A DNA stretch of 47,254 bases from Chromatiales bacterium (GTDB lineage Bacteria; Pseudomonadota; Gammaproteobacteria; Thiohalospirales; Thiohalospiraceae). Where the stretch lies: assembly GCA_026982395.1 (NCBI GenBank), contig JALSHD010000162.1, forward strand, positions 1 to 47,254, written 5' to 3'. The notes under the pieces are model-generated. The model was not told where the DNA came from, ran no database searches, and was given only the letters and a program-made list of their open reading frames with translations. The translations under genes and the position numbers were made by a program. Shown here piece by piece: positions 17,801 to 26,620 of this stretch. Numbering within the stretch: the first letter of the stretch is position 1; each line of letters opens with the position of its first letter.

Positions 17801-18075
17801 CACAGGGCATCCGTTGTATCGTCAAGGGGCGCGTACAGGGGGTGTTTTTTCGCGCCACAACGCAGAAAAAGGCAGCTGAACTGGGGCTGCATGGCTGCGC
17901 AAGCAATCTGCCTGACGGCAGCGTTGAGGTGGTTGCCTTTGGAGAGCCGGAATCCCTGCAGACTCTGCAGGAGTGGCTGTGGCAAGGCCCCCCTGCAGCG
18001 CAGGTCAGCGAAGTACAATGCTCGGACTTTGAAGGAAAACTCCGCGACTGCACGGGAGATGTCAGGTTTTATTAA
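17797..18075 (+). CDS. acyP: acylphosphatase
   Basis: A 92-residue acylphosphatase, which hydrolyses carboxyl-phosphate bonds such as those in 1,3-bisphosphoglycerate. It has the signature [18 protein letters not shown], with the phosphate-binding Arg, and the catalytic Asn region [14 protein letters not shown]. The length is standard. The ATG overlaps the TlpA stop (ATGA). It converges on ispH and the stop codons overlap by four bases. Confidence 0.95.
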   Translation: MTQGIRCIVKGRVQGVFFRATTQKKAAELGLHGCASNLPDGSVEVVAFGEPESLQTLQEWLWQGPPAAQVSEVQCSDFEGKLRDCTGDVRFY

Positions 18076-19010
18076 CCCGGGTTCCGCAATCCTTCGGGAA
18101 GCTTGAATACCACCTTCTCGGGACGGGTAATATAATTCTCCACCGAACCCGCTCCCCAGGCTTTCAATTGTGCTATCACCTCCTGAACCAGAATTTCCGG
18201 CGCTGAGGCCCCCGCGGTAAGCCCGATCCGGTTTTTCCCATCCAGCCATTCCCGCTGAATCTCTCCTGCATTATCAATCAGGTAGGCCGAGGCGCCATTG
18301 CGCTCTGCCACTTCACGCAGGCGGTTGGAGTTGGAACTGTTGGGAGAACCCACTACCAGAACCAGATCACAGCGGTGGGCCAGATCCTTGACCGCATCCT
18401 GTCGGTTCTGGGTGGCGTAGCAGATATCATCTTTCTTCGGTTGCAGGATATTGGGGAAGCGGTCACGCAGCGCTTCGATCACCTGACTGGTGTCATCAAG
18501 AGAGAGCGTGGTCTGAGTCACCAGGGCCAGATTGTTAGGATTTATCACCTTCAGATGCTCAACATCTTCCGGAACTTCGACCAGATAGATCCCCCCGGTT
18601 GAACTGTCATACTGCCCCATGGTGCCTTCCACCTCGGGATGGCCGGCATGTCCGATCAGAACACATTCGCGCCCCTCCCTGGCATAACGCTCCACCTCAA
18701 GATGTACCCGGGTAACCAGAGGGCAGGTGGCATCGTAAACCTTGAGATTGCGACGCCGGGCCTCCTGCTGCACCGCCTTGGAAACCCCGTGGGCACTGAA
18801 AATCACAATGGCATCATCCGGCACCTCATCCAGATCCTGGACAAACCGCGCCCCTTCGGCCCGCAACCCCTCCACCACAAACCGATTGTGCACCACCTCG
18901 TGACGCACATAAATAGGTGCGCCGAACCGTTCCAGGGTGCGCTCCACAATCTCGATGGCGCGATCAACTCCGGCACAAAAACCGCGCGGATTGGCTAACA
19001 GAATATTCAT
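18072..19010 (-). CDS. ispH: 4-hydroxy-3-methylbut-2-enyl diphosphate reductase IspH
   Basis: IspH makes IPP and DMAPP in the last step of the MEP isoprenoid pathway, using a 4Fe-4S cluster. The 312-residue length is normal. The three cluster Cys lie in [24 protein letters not shown] and [11 protein letters not shown]. Other conserved blocks are [25 protein letters not shown] and [16 protein letters not shown]. It is divergent from mrp with 54 bases between. The C-terminus overlaps acyP by four bases. Confidence 0.98.
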   Translation of the reverse strand: MNILLANPRGFCAGVDRAIEIVERTLERFGAPIYVRHEVVHNRFVVEGLRAEGARFVQDLDEVPDDAIVIFSAHGVSKAVQQEARRRNLKVYDATCPLVTRVHLEVERYAREGRECVLIGHAGHPEVEGTMGQYDSSTGGIYLVEVPEDVEHLKVINPNNLALVTQTTLSLDDTSQVIEALRDRFPNILQPKKDDICYATQNRQDAVKDLAHRCDLVLVVGSPNSSNSNRLREVAERNGASAYLIDNAGEIQREWLDGKNRIGLTAGASAPEILVQEVIAQLKAWGAGSVENYITRPEKVVFKLPEGLRNPG

Positions 19011-19064
19011 TGCAGGATTTTTACCTCATAATAGGCAGTCGTTATACAACTCTGGAGCAGTTTA

Positions 19065-20153
19065 ATGAGTGATCTGTCTCGTGCACAAGTAGAATCCGCC
19101 ATCAGCGAATATATCGATCCCTGGCTGGAAACCGATCTGCTATCCGCAAAGTGCGTCAAGGATATCAGCACTGCGGACGGAAAGGTAAACATCAAGATAG
19201 TGCTCGGATTCCCCGCCGCCGGTTACCAGCAGGATCTGGAGCAGCAGCTGCGACAACGGATTACGCTCCTCGAGGGCGTTTCAGGACTGGAGATCGAGAT
19301 TACCACTCACATCATCCGGCATGCAGTACAGAAGGGAGTTCAGCCGCTCAAGGGGATAAAGAATGTGATTGCCGTAGCATCCGGCAAAGGTGGAGTAGGG
19401 AAGTCCACCACCGCAGTCAATCTGGCGCTCGCCCTTCAGGCGGAAGGTGCCAGGGTGGGGATTATGGATGCCGATATCTACGGCCCCAGTCTGCCCCGGA
19501 TGATTGGCGCCACCGGAAAACCGGAGTCGAAAGATGGCAAGTCCATGGAGCCAATCGTCAGCCACGGATTGCAGACCATCTCCATCGGCTATCTGATAGA
19601 CGAAGAAACCCCGATGATCTGGCGTGGCCCCATGGTGACCAGTGCCCTGCAGCAGCTGATCAACGACACCAACTGGCAGGATCTCGACTACCTGATTATC
19701 GACCTTCCCCCCGGCACCGGTGATGTTCAGCTCACCTTGGCACAGAAGGTTCCGGTCAGCGGCGCAATCATCGTCACCACCCCGCAGGATATTGCACTGC
19801 TGGATGCGCGCAAGGGGCTGAAGATGTTCGAGAAGGTGAGCGTGCCGGTACTCGGCATTGTCGAAAACATGAGCACCCATATCTGTTCGCAGTGCGGTCA
19901 TGAGGAGCATGTTTTTGGCGAAGGGGGTGGCAAACAGATGGCCGAACAGCATGGTGTCACGCTGCTGGGTTCGCTCCCCCTGGATATCCATATCCGCGAA
20001 CAGGCCGACAGCGGAAACCCAACCCTGGTTGCCGATCCGGAGAGCCGCCTGAGCACTGTTTATCGTGACATGGCTCGCCATACCGCCGCACAACTCTCCT
20101 TGCGGCCGAGAGACTTCAGTCACAAGTTTCCCAGCATTGTGGTAGAGAAGTAG
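19065..20153 (+). CDS. apbC: Mrp/ApbC iron-sulfur carrier ATPase
   Basis: A 362-residue P-loop ATPase that carries and delivers Fe-S clusters. The N-terminal MIP18-like (DUF59) domain spans about residues 5-80. The Walker A is the deviant form SGKGGVGKS (residues about 106-115). The switch regions read [12 protein letters not shown] and [15 protein letters not shown]. The conserved Cys pair CSQC near residues 274-277 would hold a cluster at the dimer interface. Its position next to ispH, itself an Fe-S enzyme, may be more than chance. It precedes dcd by 22 bases. Confidence 0.96.
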   Translation: MSDLSRAQVESAISEYIDPWLETDLLSAKCVKDISTADGKVNIKIVLGFPAAGYQQDLEQQLRQRITLLEGVSGLEIEITTHIIRHAVQKGVQPLKGIKNVIAVASGKGGVGKSTTAVNLALALQAEGARVGIMDADIYGPSLPRMIGATGKPESKDGKSMEPIVSHGLQTISIGYLIDEETPMIWRGPMVTSALQQLINDTNWQDLDYLIIDLPPGTGDVQLTLAQKVPVSGAIIVTTPQDIALLDARKGLKMFEKVSVPVLGIVENMSTHICSQCGHEEHVFGEGGGKQMAEQHGVTLLGSLPLDIHIREQADSGNPTLVADPESRLSTVYRDMARHTAAQLSLRPRDFSHKFPSIVVEK

Positions 20154-20175
20154 TTTACGAGGAAAAAGAAAACAG

Positions 20176-20742
20176 ATGAGCATCAAGTCCGATCACTGGA
20201 TCCGCCGCATGGCAGAACAGCACAACATGATTGAACCGTTCGTATCACGCCAGGTGCGGGATACCGATGCCGGCAGGGTGATCTCCTATGGCACCTCCAG
20301 CTACGGTTACGATATCCGCTGCGCCGACGAGTTCAAGATCTTTACCAACATCAACTCCGCCATCGTGGACCCCAAGGAGTTTGACGCCGACAGTTTTGTG
20401 GATTTCAAGGGGGATGTCTGCATCATCCCGCCCAACTCCTTTGCCCTGGCCCGTACCGTGGAGTACTTCCGCATTCCGCGCAGTGTACTGACCGTCTGTC
20501 TGGGAAAATCCACCTACGCTCGCTGCGGGATCATCGTCAATGTCACCCCGCTGGAACCGGAGTGGGAGGGCCATATTACCCTTGAGTTTTCCAACACCAC
20601 CCCACTGCCTGCAAAAATCTATGCCAATGAAGGTGTTGCCCAGGTGCTGTTTTTCGAGTCCGACGAGGTATGTGAAACCTCGTACAAGGACCGCGGTGGC
20701 AAGTATCAGGGACAGACCGGAGTTACGCTACCTACCTCATAA
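20176..20742 (+). CDS. dcd: dCTP deaminase
   Basis: Dcd converts dCTP to dUTP, feeding dTMP synthesis. The 188-residue protein shows [17 protein letters not shown], the catalytic stretch [23 protein letters not shown] and the C-terminal [11 protein letters not shown]. Length and motifs are those of the monofunctional proteobacterial enzyme. The start is ATG 20176 behind GAGGAAA. It is probably co-transcribed with mrp. A MITE-like element begins eight bases after its stop. Confidence 0.97.
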   Translation: MSIKSDHWIRRMAEQHNMIEPFVSRQVRDTDAGRVISYGTSSYGYDIRCADEFKIFTNINSAIVDPKEFDADSFVDFKGDVCIIPPNSFALARTVEYFRIPRSVLTVCLGKSTYARCGIIVNVTPLEPEWEGHITLEFSNTTPLPAKIYANEGVAQVLFFESDEVCETSYKDRGGKYQGQTGVTLPTS

Positions 20743-20750
20743 TGCCGGAA

Positions 20751-20953
20751 GGGCACCTCTAAAAACAGTAATTTTTTCGCAAGAGCAAGGAAGCTCCGCA
20801 CGCACGACTGCATGGTCGCAGGAGGTACGAGTCCGTGGATGGACGAGGTAGAATGAAGCAGGAAGCCAGAGTCAAGAACCGCAGGGTATACATGAGGATT
20901 CGAGCACGAAGCCGACACCGCTATCGCGGAAAAGTGTATTTTTAGAGGTGCCC
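20751..20953. repeat. 203-bp MITE-like element with 15-bp terminal inverted repeats
   Basis: GGGCACCTCTAAAAA (20751-20765) and its exact reverse complement (20939-20953) bound a 203-bp stretch. The repeats continue imperfectly inward. There is no plausible gene inside. This is the form of a non-autonomous, IS-derived element moved by a transposase elsewhere; the GAGGTGCCC ends recall IS5-group elements, but from memory only. I see no clear target-site duplication. It fills most of the 329-base gap between dcd and the phosphodiesterase gene. Confidence 0.75.
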
Positions 20954-21071
20954 TGATAAAGAGTCCAAACCTTTCGTCAACGCCTTGATCAAACACAAGG
21001 AGCAACAAATAAAAGTGGTGGTATAGTGCGGATTACCATATATTTTCCGCGATAGGGGCTGGATATCTGAT

Positions 21072-22208
21072 ATGCACTGCGGTGTGAAACGCTTGATGGC
21101 CAATGCCGTCAACAGAGGCAGCCGGACGTTTCTCGTTATTGCTCTGCTCACACTGCTGCTCCCGGCTGCAGCCTCTGGCAATCAGGTAAAATATGTTATT
21201 CACGTCAGCGTCGATGGTCTTCGCCCAGACGCCATAACCATTCTGGGACGCAAACAGGCACCAAATTTCTACCGCCTGCGAGCAGAAGGGGCATTCACCG
21301 ACAATGCCCGCACTGACGTTCACTATCTGGGCACCCTGCCGAACCACACCAGCCAGCTGACCGGACGGGGGGTAAAGGGTTCTGCCGGACACAATTACGG
21401 TGACAACAGCTTTCCACCCCTTCAGCTTACGCTCCACTCCAACAAAGGAGCTTACATAGCCAGCATTTTCGATGTGGTTCACGACCACGGCCTGTCTACA
21501 GCACTATACACCGCCAAGGAAAAATTCGAGATTTTCAGACAGAGCTACGACAGTATCAACGGCGCACCTGACCAGAAGGGAGTTGACAATGGCCGGAACA
21601 AAATCGACCACTATGTCTATATTGAAGACACAGCAAAACTGGTCAACAACTATATAGCCACCATGCGGTCCTCCCCTTTCAACTACAGTCTGCTTCATCT
21701 GCGTGATCCGGACTCTGCGGGACACGACAATTATTGGGATGTAACTCCAGGCAGCCACTACATGAATGCCGTTGCCAAAATCGACAGGTTATTGGGAAAA
21801 ATTCTTGATCTGGTTGCCAGCACCCCCGGGTTATCGGGAAAAACGGTCGTTATCGTAACAGCGGATCACGGCGGCACCTATGGTTCAAATCACACCATTT
21901 TGGACAGCCGGAAAAACTACACTATCCCTTTCTATGTATGGGGAGCCGGAGTTCCTGCTGGCGCTGATCTTTATGCAATGAACAGACAAACACGCCTTGA
22001 TCCCGGCCACGCACGCCCACCCTACACAGATCCTGTACAACCGATCCGAGCAGGTGATGCGGCCAATCTGGCACTGGACCTGCTGGGCCTGGAACCTGTC
22101 GAGGGTTCGAGCATTAATTTCGCCCAGGATTTAACGGTAACACAGGAACACTCGACCAAATCTTTTGTCTGGATAGTATTACTGGTTGGTCTCATTCTGC
22201 TTCTTTAA
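21072..22208 (+). CDS. secreted type I phosphodiesterase / nucleotide pyrophosphatase
   Basis: A 378-residue protein of the alkaline-phosphatase superfamily, type I phosphodiesterase/nucleotide pyrophosphatase group. A signal peptide ends near residue 36 (TLLLPAAASG). Metal and catalytic sites are visible in order: Asp of SVDGLRPDA, nucleophile Thr in LGTLPNHTSQLTG, Asp and His of LRDPDSAGHDN, the DH pair of VTADHGGTYG, and a late His (SNHTILD). It ends in one hydrophobic helix (FVWIVLLVGLILLL) with nothing after it, so it is probably held at the membrane facing the periplasm. Substrates in this family range from nucleotides to phosphodiesters and phosphonates. The CotH-like gene follows 14 bases later. 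A start at codon 9 (ATG 21096) is also possible. Confidence 0.88.
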   Translation: MHCGVKRLMANAVNRGSRTFLVIALLTLLLPAAASGNQVKYVIHVSVDGLRPDAITILGRKQAPNFYRLRAEGAFTDNARTDVHYLGTLPNHTSQLTGRGVKGSAGHNYGDNSFPPLQLTLHSNKGAYIASIFDVVHDHGLSTALYTAKEKFEIFRQSYDSINGAPDQKGVDNGRNKIDHYVYIEDTAKLVNNYIATMRSSPFNYSLLHLRDPDSAGHDNYWDVTPGSHYMNAVAKIDRLLGKILDLVASTPGLSGKTVVIVTADHGGTYGSNHTILDSRKNYTIPFYVWGAGVPAGADLYAMNRQTRLDPGHARPPYTDPVQPIRAGDAANLALDLLGLEPVEGSSINFAQDLTVTQEHSTKSFVWIVLLVGLILLL

Positions 22209-22222
22209 GAAAGGCCAGGCTG

Positions 22223-23518
22223 ATGCATATTAAAAAACTCGTTTGCATAACAATTACTGTTTTTTTGTTCATTGCCAACCCCAGCGAACCGGGCCATGCT
22301 CTGGAAGTGAGCAAGAATGCCGAAACTGTATCTGAAAAAAACTGCTCCGATACTGTAATCAACAAATATCGGCCACTTCAGTGCAAACAATCCAGTTCCC
22401 CTCTTTTTCAGGCTGACGCAAATGATGTTCTGAAGCTGGAAATAATCTCTGATTTCGCACATATCAACAAGGAGATCTACAGCGAAACGGGCGGTGATTC
22501 TGCCATCATGTCCTGGCAAGACAAAAATGGAAGCACGGAGTATCTCCCGGTCTTTATAAAAGACAGGGGAAATTCCAGAAGAGATTTTTGCGAATGGGTT
22601 CCCCTGCGCATCATTTTTGAAAGACCGGAGATAAAGAGGCAGCTGGATAGTTCACTGAAGAAAATCCCGCCGGATAAAAACCGGTTGGTCGCACTGTATA
22701 ACAAGCTGAAATCGATACACAAAAACAATCCGCTCAACAAAGGGATTTCCCAGAAAGACAATCTTTTCCAAAAGCTTGGTGATGACATAAAGCTGGTGAC
22801 ACACTGTGGAAAAAGCAGCTGGAAGCGTGTCGGTGGAGATACCCGGGAGGAGCAGGAGGAGAGACTTCTCCAGGAGTACTACATCTACCAGGTACTCGAT
22901 CAGATGAAGTCGGTAACCTTGAAAACCCGTCTTGCTGAAATAACCTATCGCGATCCCGAAGGCAAAATACTTGTAACCAGGAAAGCGTTTTTCCGGGAAC
23001 CGAAATCCCGGCTGGCCAAGCGGTGTGGACTGTCAAAGCGTCCCCGGGCCGGGGTGAAATACAATGGTATCGACGATATTTCCTGGTTCCAGCTAGAGCT
23101 ATTTAACAGATTTGTCTATTTCAAGGACTATGATCGGGATGGGCGCAATATCAATCTGTTGTATCGAGATGACGGAAAAATATTCGCAGGCCCTTACGAT
23201 TTTGATCTGTCAGGAATACTCGTCCCTGACTATCGCCCCAACAGTGCCTCACTGGAGGAAAACCTGGAACGCTATTTTCGAAGCTGGATCAAATACCATG
23301 ACGGAGATGAGATGGCGGTCGTACAGATCTTCTTCATGGTAAAAAACAAAAACAGAATGCGCAGAGTGCTCGAAAACTCCCTGCTCAATGAAAAAAAGAA
23401 AGCCCATATGCTGGACTGGTTTGACAGCTATATGGCAGTTCTTGAACAGTTTATCGAAACAAACAGGAAACTGATGCCCGAGCTGGTGGAGAAGCTGGAA
23501 AAAGAAAAACTGCAATAA
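22223..23518 (+). CDS. secreted CotH-kinase-like protein
   Basis: A 431-residue protein with a signal peptide (about residues 1-27, ending PGHA). I do not recognise a close family. The segment KDYDRDGRNINLLYRDDGKI followed by FAGPYDFDLSGIL resembles the catalytic centre of CotH-type atypical kinases, which have a conserved Asn region and a P-x-D-x-D metal site. An N-terminal region with basic and acidic patches and paired Cys (residues about 41 and 55) precedes it; the C-terminus is a Lys/Glu-rich helix. CotH phosphorylates spore-coat proteins; here the substrate is unknown. It lies 14 bases after the phosphodiesterase gene, so one operon is likely, and converges on the PycTM-DUF3616 gene. 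Confidence 0.6.
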   Translation: MHIKKLVCITITVFLFIANPSEPGHALEVSKNAETVSEKNCSDTVINKYRPLQCKQSSSPLFQADANDVLKLEIISDFAHINKEIYSETGGDSAIMSWQDKNGSTEYLPVFIKDRGNSRRDFCEWVPLRIIFERPEIKRQLDSSLKKIPPDKNRLVALYNKLKSIHKNNPLNKGISQKDNLFQKLGDDIKLVTHCGKSSWKRVGGDTREEQEERLLQEYYIYQVLDQMKSVTLKTRLAEITYRDPEGKILVTRKAFFREPKSRLAKRCGLSKRPRAGVKYNGIDDISWFQLELFNRFVYFKDYDRDGRNINLLYRDDGKIFAGPYDFDLSGILVPDYRPNSASLEENLERYFRSWIKYHDGDEMAVVQIFFMVKNKNRMRRVLENSLLNEKKKAHMLDWFDSYMAVLEQFIETNRKLMPELVEKLEKEKLQ

Positions 23519-23530
23519 TGCGGAGACGAC

Positions 23531-25198
23531 TCAGCGAAGTTGAATCTGTTGATAATCAATCAGCAAGAATCCGGCATTTTTGCTGTTTTTTCTGTCGCCA
23601 TCATCACTGACAATCAGGATACGGCTGTCATCACCTATATGGATTGAACTGATACCTTCCGCATTCCTCACTCCACTTAGCCCCTTCAGCAAAACCTGCC
23701 GGGGAGGCGTTTCGGGCTCGCCTTTCCAGAACCAGATCTGGTTTTGTCTGCCACCGCCTTTTTTTGAACTGCCTGCAATTATAAGATAGCCGTGCAATCG
23801 TGAATCATAACTCATTCCACGAATGGCGTTACCATTCAGGTCAAGCCGGATTAGTTCAGGCTGAAAATAAAATGAGGGAATATCTGCAAACAGTGCATCA
23901 AGATCATTGACAACAGCGATCAGGGCCCTGCCCTGCCTGTCCAGAGGAGCACGAAAACCAAGCAGTAATTTATCCTGCCCGGCATTCAAAGAGAGTGCTT
24001 CGATGTTAAACTCTCCATCGGCAGCACCTCGCTCCAGCTCGGGAAAAATTTTTATAAGTTCTTTTTTCAACCCGGTTACAACAAGCGGTTCAATAATCCG
24101 ACTGCCAGAAACCCGGAACCGGGCCAGCTTGCCACGATCATCACCATAGTTTCCGCTTTCTGTATCGGAATGTGAAGTAATGGTGTAGACATAACCCTTG
24201 CTATCCACATCCACTCCCTCCAGATCATCCAGATTGCGGAACTGCCGGTACGGCCCGTTTTTTTCAAACATGTCACCCGGTGAAAGCCGAGCCGAGCTGA
24301 CATCTCCCGAAGAACTAAATGTCAGCAAAGCAAACGGGTGGCCGGGCTCATCTTCCACCACAAGCACCCGACCATCACTCAACTGCTGCACCCCGGAAGG
24401 CTCGTAAATACCGCTGGAGAGTGGAAATCGGCTGAACCTGGCTGGCTCGGCACTCTGACTGATCATATCCGGTTGCCCAGGCTTCAGCATGATAACGCCA
24501 GCCACACCAATGAAAGTGACGATACAGAGACCCAGCCCAACAATAAATACTGAATATGAGGTTCGCAGCAGAAAAAATTTTCGCCGGATAATTACACTCA
24601 TGGTATGGATATAGCTGACCATCTCCTCGTATACCAGATTCTTGTCATCCAACACCTCTTTCATCACCGCCACATACTCATCATTGGTAAGATCAGCATT
24701 GTCCATGAAATACATCACATTGGCCTTGCCGTTCAGAAAATCTTCCGGTCCCTTGACTGCATCACAACAACGCTCGGCAATAGGGCGGGCAGAAATAACT
24801 GCGTAGATCATTGAGATAAAACCGGAGATAAGCAATACGATAATCGGAAGAATATACAAATTGTTGTCGGCAAATGCCACCACCGATCCACCAGTAGCCA
24901 ACAGAATTGAAATGATCAGGCCGTTGATGGTTATCATGATACTGGCCTTGTTATCGGCAAGACTGGTCAAGTCAAGATGGGTGCGATATTGAGAACGCAG
25001 CATGGTCTCGATACCGCGGCTGGAACCGCCTTTGAATTTTTTGCTTTTTACCCGCGTTCGGCACTGCTCCCCCCCTGCTGAATGGGGGATGGATGGAAGA
25101 CCGGCTATGCCTTTTCTGTTCTTGTTTTCTTTTTTCGGTTGGGCCCGGGCAGATGTTTCTGCGGCCGTTTCCCCGGTTGATGAAACGTTATCTGTCAC
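23531..25198 (-). CDS. PycTM-like membrane module fused to DUF3616-like propeller
   Basis: A 555-residue two-part protein. Residues about 66-240 resemble the Pycsar-effector membrane module (DUF5706-like): RSQYRTHLDLTSLADNKASI, then helices at about 86-109 and 113-137, a soluble loop, and a third helix at about 213-238. Residues about 262-550 resemble DUF3616: NLDDLEGVDVDSKGYVYTIT, EFNIEALSLNAGQDKLLLGF and a late NGNAIRGMSYDSRL, probably a beta propeller. With the N-terminus inside, three helices put this domain in the periplasm. The first 65 residues are low-complexity and basic; the start is GTG 25198, but the true start may be later. No nucleotide cyclase gene is near. The fusion is new to me. 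Identification is by eye. Confidence 0.7.
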   Translation of the reverse strand: MTDNVSSTGETAAETSARAQPKKENKNRKGIAGLPSIPHSAGGEQCRTRVKSKKFKGGSSRGIETMLRSQYRTHLDLTSLADNKASIMITINGLIISILLATGGSVVAFADNNLYILPIIVLLISGFISMIYAVISARPIAERCCDAVKGPEDFLNGKANVMYFMDNADLTNDEYVAVMKEVLDDKNLVYEEMVSYIHTMSVIIRRKFFLLRTSYSVFIVGLGLCIVTFIGVAGVIMLKPGQPDMISQSAEPARFSRFPLSSGIYEPSGVQQLSDGRVLVVEDEPGHPFALLTFSSSGDVSSARLSPGDMFEKNGPYRQFRNLDDLEGVDVDSKGYVYTITSHSDTESGNYGDDRGKLARFRVSGSRIIEPLVVTGLKKELIKIFPELERGAADGEFNIEALSLNAGQDKLLLGFRAPLDRQGRALIAVVNDLDALFADIPSFYFQPELIRLDLNGNAIRGMSYDSRLHGYLIIAGSSKKGGGRQNQIWFWKGEPETPPRQVLLKGLSGVRNAEGISSIHIGDDSRILIVSDDGDRKNSKNAGFLLIDYQQIQLR

Positions 25199-25284
25199 AA
25201 TCTGATGCTCGAGGTACCTCTATCACTTTTCTTCATCTTCGCTGGAGTAAGAATAGGAAACAGAACAATGTTTTTCAACCCGCT

Positions 25285-26229
25285 TCAAAACAGGCGTAGC
25301 CGTTGCCGGTTTTTGATATGAGAAACAAGAATCTGTTTGAACACATCGGGGTTCTTGCTGTGGGTAATCTCACCTTCACGCGGAAAGTGAAGGTCATTGA
25401 GCCGCGACAGCCAGAAGCGCAGGGCCGCTGCGCGAAGGATTACCGGCCAGGCATCAGCCTCGCAGGGCTGAAATGGTCGCTGCTGCCGGTATCCCTCGAG
25501 CAAGGCCTGAACCCGCTCCTCATCCAGCACACCATCATCTGAAACAGCCCAATCATTGGCAGTGATCGCCAGGTCATACAGCAACAATCCGTCACAAGCG
25601 TAATAGAGGTCAATGATGCCGGTCAGCTGCTCACCAACAAACAGTGCATTGTCCCGAAAAAGATCAGCATGGATCACTCCACGGGGCAGTTGTTCAAAAT
25701 GGTAGTTTGACTGAAATGCCAATTCGTTCTCCAACAACTGGCGCTCTTCAGCAGCTAGCAGTGGCTGCAGTTTTTTTGCGGTCTGCAACCACCAACCGGG
25801 ACCACGGCTGTTGGCGCGGCGCCGGGGAAAATCCTGTCCCACCCGGTGCATTCTGCCAAGCTCGGTACCCAGGGTGAAGCAATGAACAGCCGCAGGCTGC
25901 TCTACACTCTTGCCGGGCAGACGCTGCACCAACGCAGCAGGTTTTGCCTTCAGGGTACGCAGATAGTGCCCCTGATTGTCAGCAACAGGATGAGCAGATG
26001 GAACACCATGTTCGGCAAGGTAGGCCATCAGTTCCAGAAAATAGTCCAGCTCTTCCGCACTATGCTGCTCGAACAGGGTAAGAACATACTCCCCCTGCTC
26101 TGTGGTGACGAAATAGTTGGTGTTCTCTATTCCGGCACTGATACCCTGAAAACCGTCCAGGCTGCCGAGAGAATAGTGTGCAAGAAAAACCTCCAGTTCA
26201 GCATGATCAACGACAGTATAGACAGACAT
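25285..26229 (-). CDS. thrB: homoserine kinase ThrB (APH-fold type)
   Basis: A 314-residue homoserine kinase of the aminoglycoside-phosphotransferase fold, the form used by pseudomonads and relatives instead of the GHMP-type enzyme. It phosphorylates homoserine for threonine synthesis. The N-terminal lobe carries GIENTNYFVTTEQGEYVLTL. The catalytic loop is HADLFRDNALF, and the metal-binding Asp lies in GIIDLYYACDG. Length is normal. It follows the DUF2782 gene by ten bases on the same strand, the known polA-side arrangement in gammaproteobacteria. Confidence 0.95.
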   Translation of the reverse strand: MSVYTVVDHAELEVFLAHYSLGSLDGFQGISAGIENTNYFVTTEQGEYVLTLFEQHSAEELDYFLELMAYLAEHGVPSAHPVADNQGHYLRTLKAKPAALVQRLPGKSVEQPAAVHCFTLGTELGRMHRVGQDFPRRRANSRGPGWWLQTAKKLQPLLAAEERQLLENELAFQSNYHFEQLPRGVIHADLFRDNALFVGEQLTGIIDLYYACDGLLLYDLAITANDWAVSDDGVLDEERVQALLEGYRQQRPFQPCEADAWPVILRAAALRFWLSRLNDLHFPREGEITHSKNPDVFKQILVSHIKNRQRLRLF

Positions 26230-26239
26230 TTAACCGACT

Positions 26240-26620
26240 CTACCAACGAAACAGAATCCACTGGCTGACCGAACGACCCTCCAAATCATTGCGCCGGCTG
26301 TCCAGATCACCATCCCCGTCCGTATCGATAAGGTAATAGGGATATCCCTTCGCTGGGGTAATCTTGACCATGTAGATCTGGCCATTAACGCGGTACTCCT
26401 CCACAGAGGTGTTATCCCCGGATGTGGTTATGGTTACCTCCGGCTCGGGAACATTTCCCTGCTTCACCTCGGGCATCGGGAGTTCTGAACGAAACACTTC
26501 CGGCTGATGCAGCGGCCGTGGATCAACGGCCCAAGCTGATGAGCCAGCGAAGAGGGCGGAAAACAACAGGGTATACAATTGCCGGGTTAATGGTAGCATG
26601 GTGATATGGTTACAGGTCAT
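26240..26620 (-). CDS. DUF2782 periplasmic protein
   Basis: A 126-residue protein with a signal peptide and a C-terminal DUF2782 domain (VEEYRVNGQIYMVKITPAKG, YYLIDTDGDGDLDSR, SQWILFRW). The function is unknown. The start at ATG 26620 overlaps the LOG stop by four bases; an ATG seven codons later would also give a good signal peptide. The domain is found between polA and thrB in many gammaproteobacteria, as here. Confidence 0.85.
   Translation of the reverse strand: MTCNHITMLPLTRQLYTLLFSALFAGSSAWAVDPRPLHQPEVFRSELPMPEVKQGNVPEPEVTITTSGDNTSVEEYRVNGQIYMVKITPAKGYPYYLIDTDGDGDLDSRRNDLEGRSVSQWILFRW

Noticed and set aside
18071-18080. ATTAACCCGG at the ispH/acyP stop codons as another hairpin-repeat copy
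   Set aside because: Only the first ten bases match; it lies within coding sequence and the rest of the repeat is absent.
22158-22208. C-terminal helix of the phosphodiesterase as a PEP-CTERM-like sorting tail
   Set aside because: There is no conserved Pro-Glu-Pro-type motif before it and no basic cluster after it.
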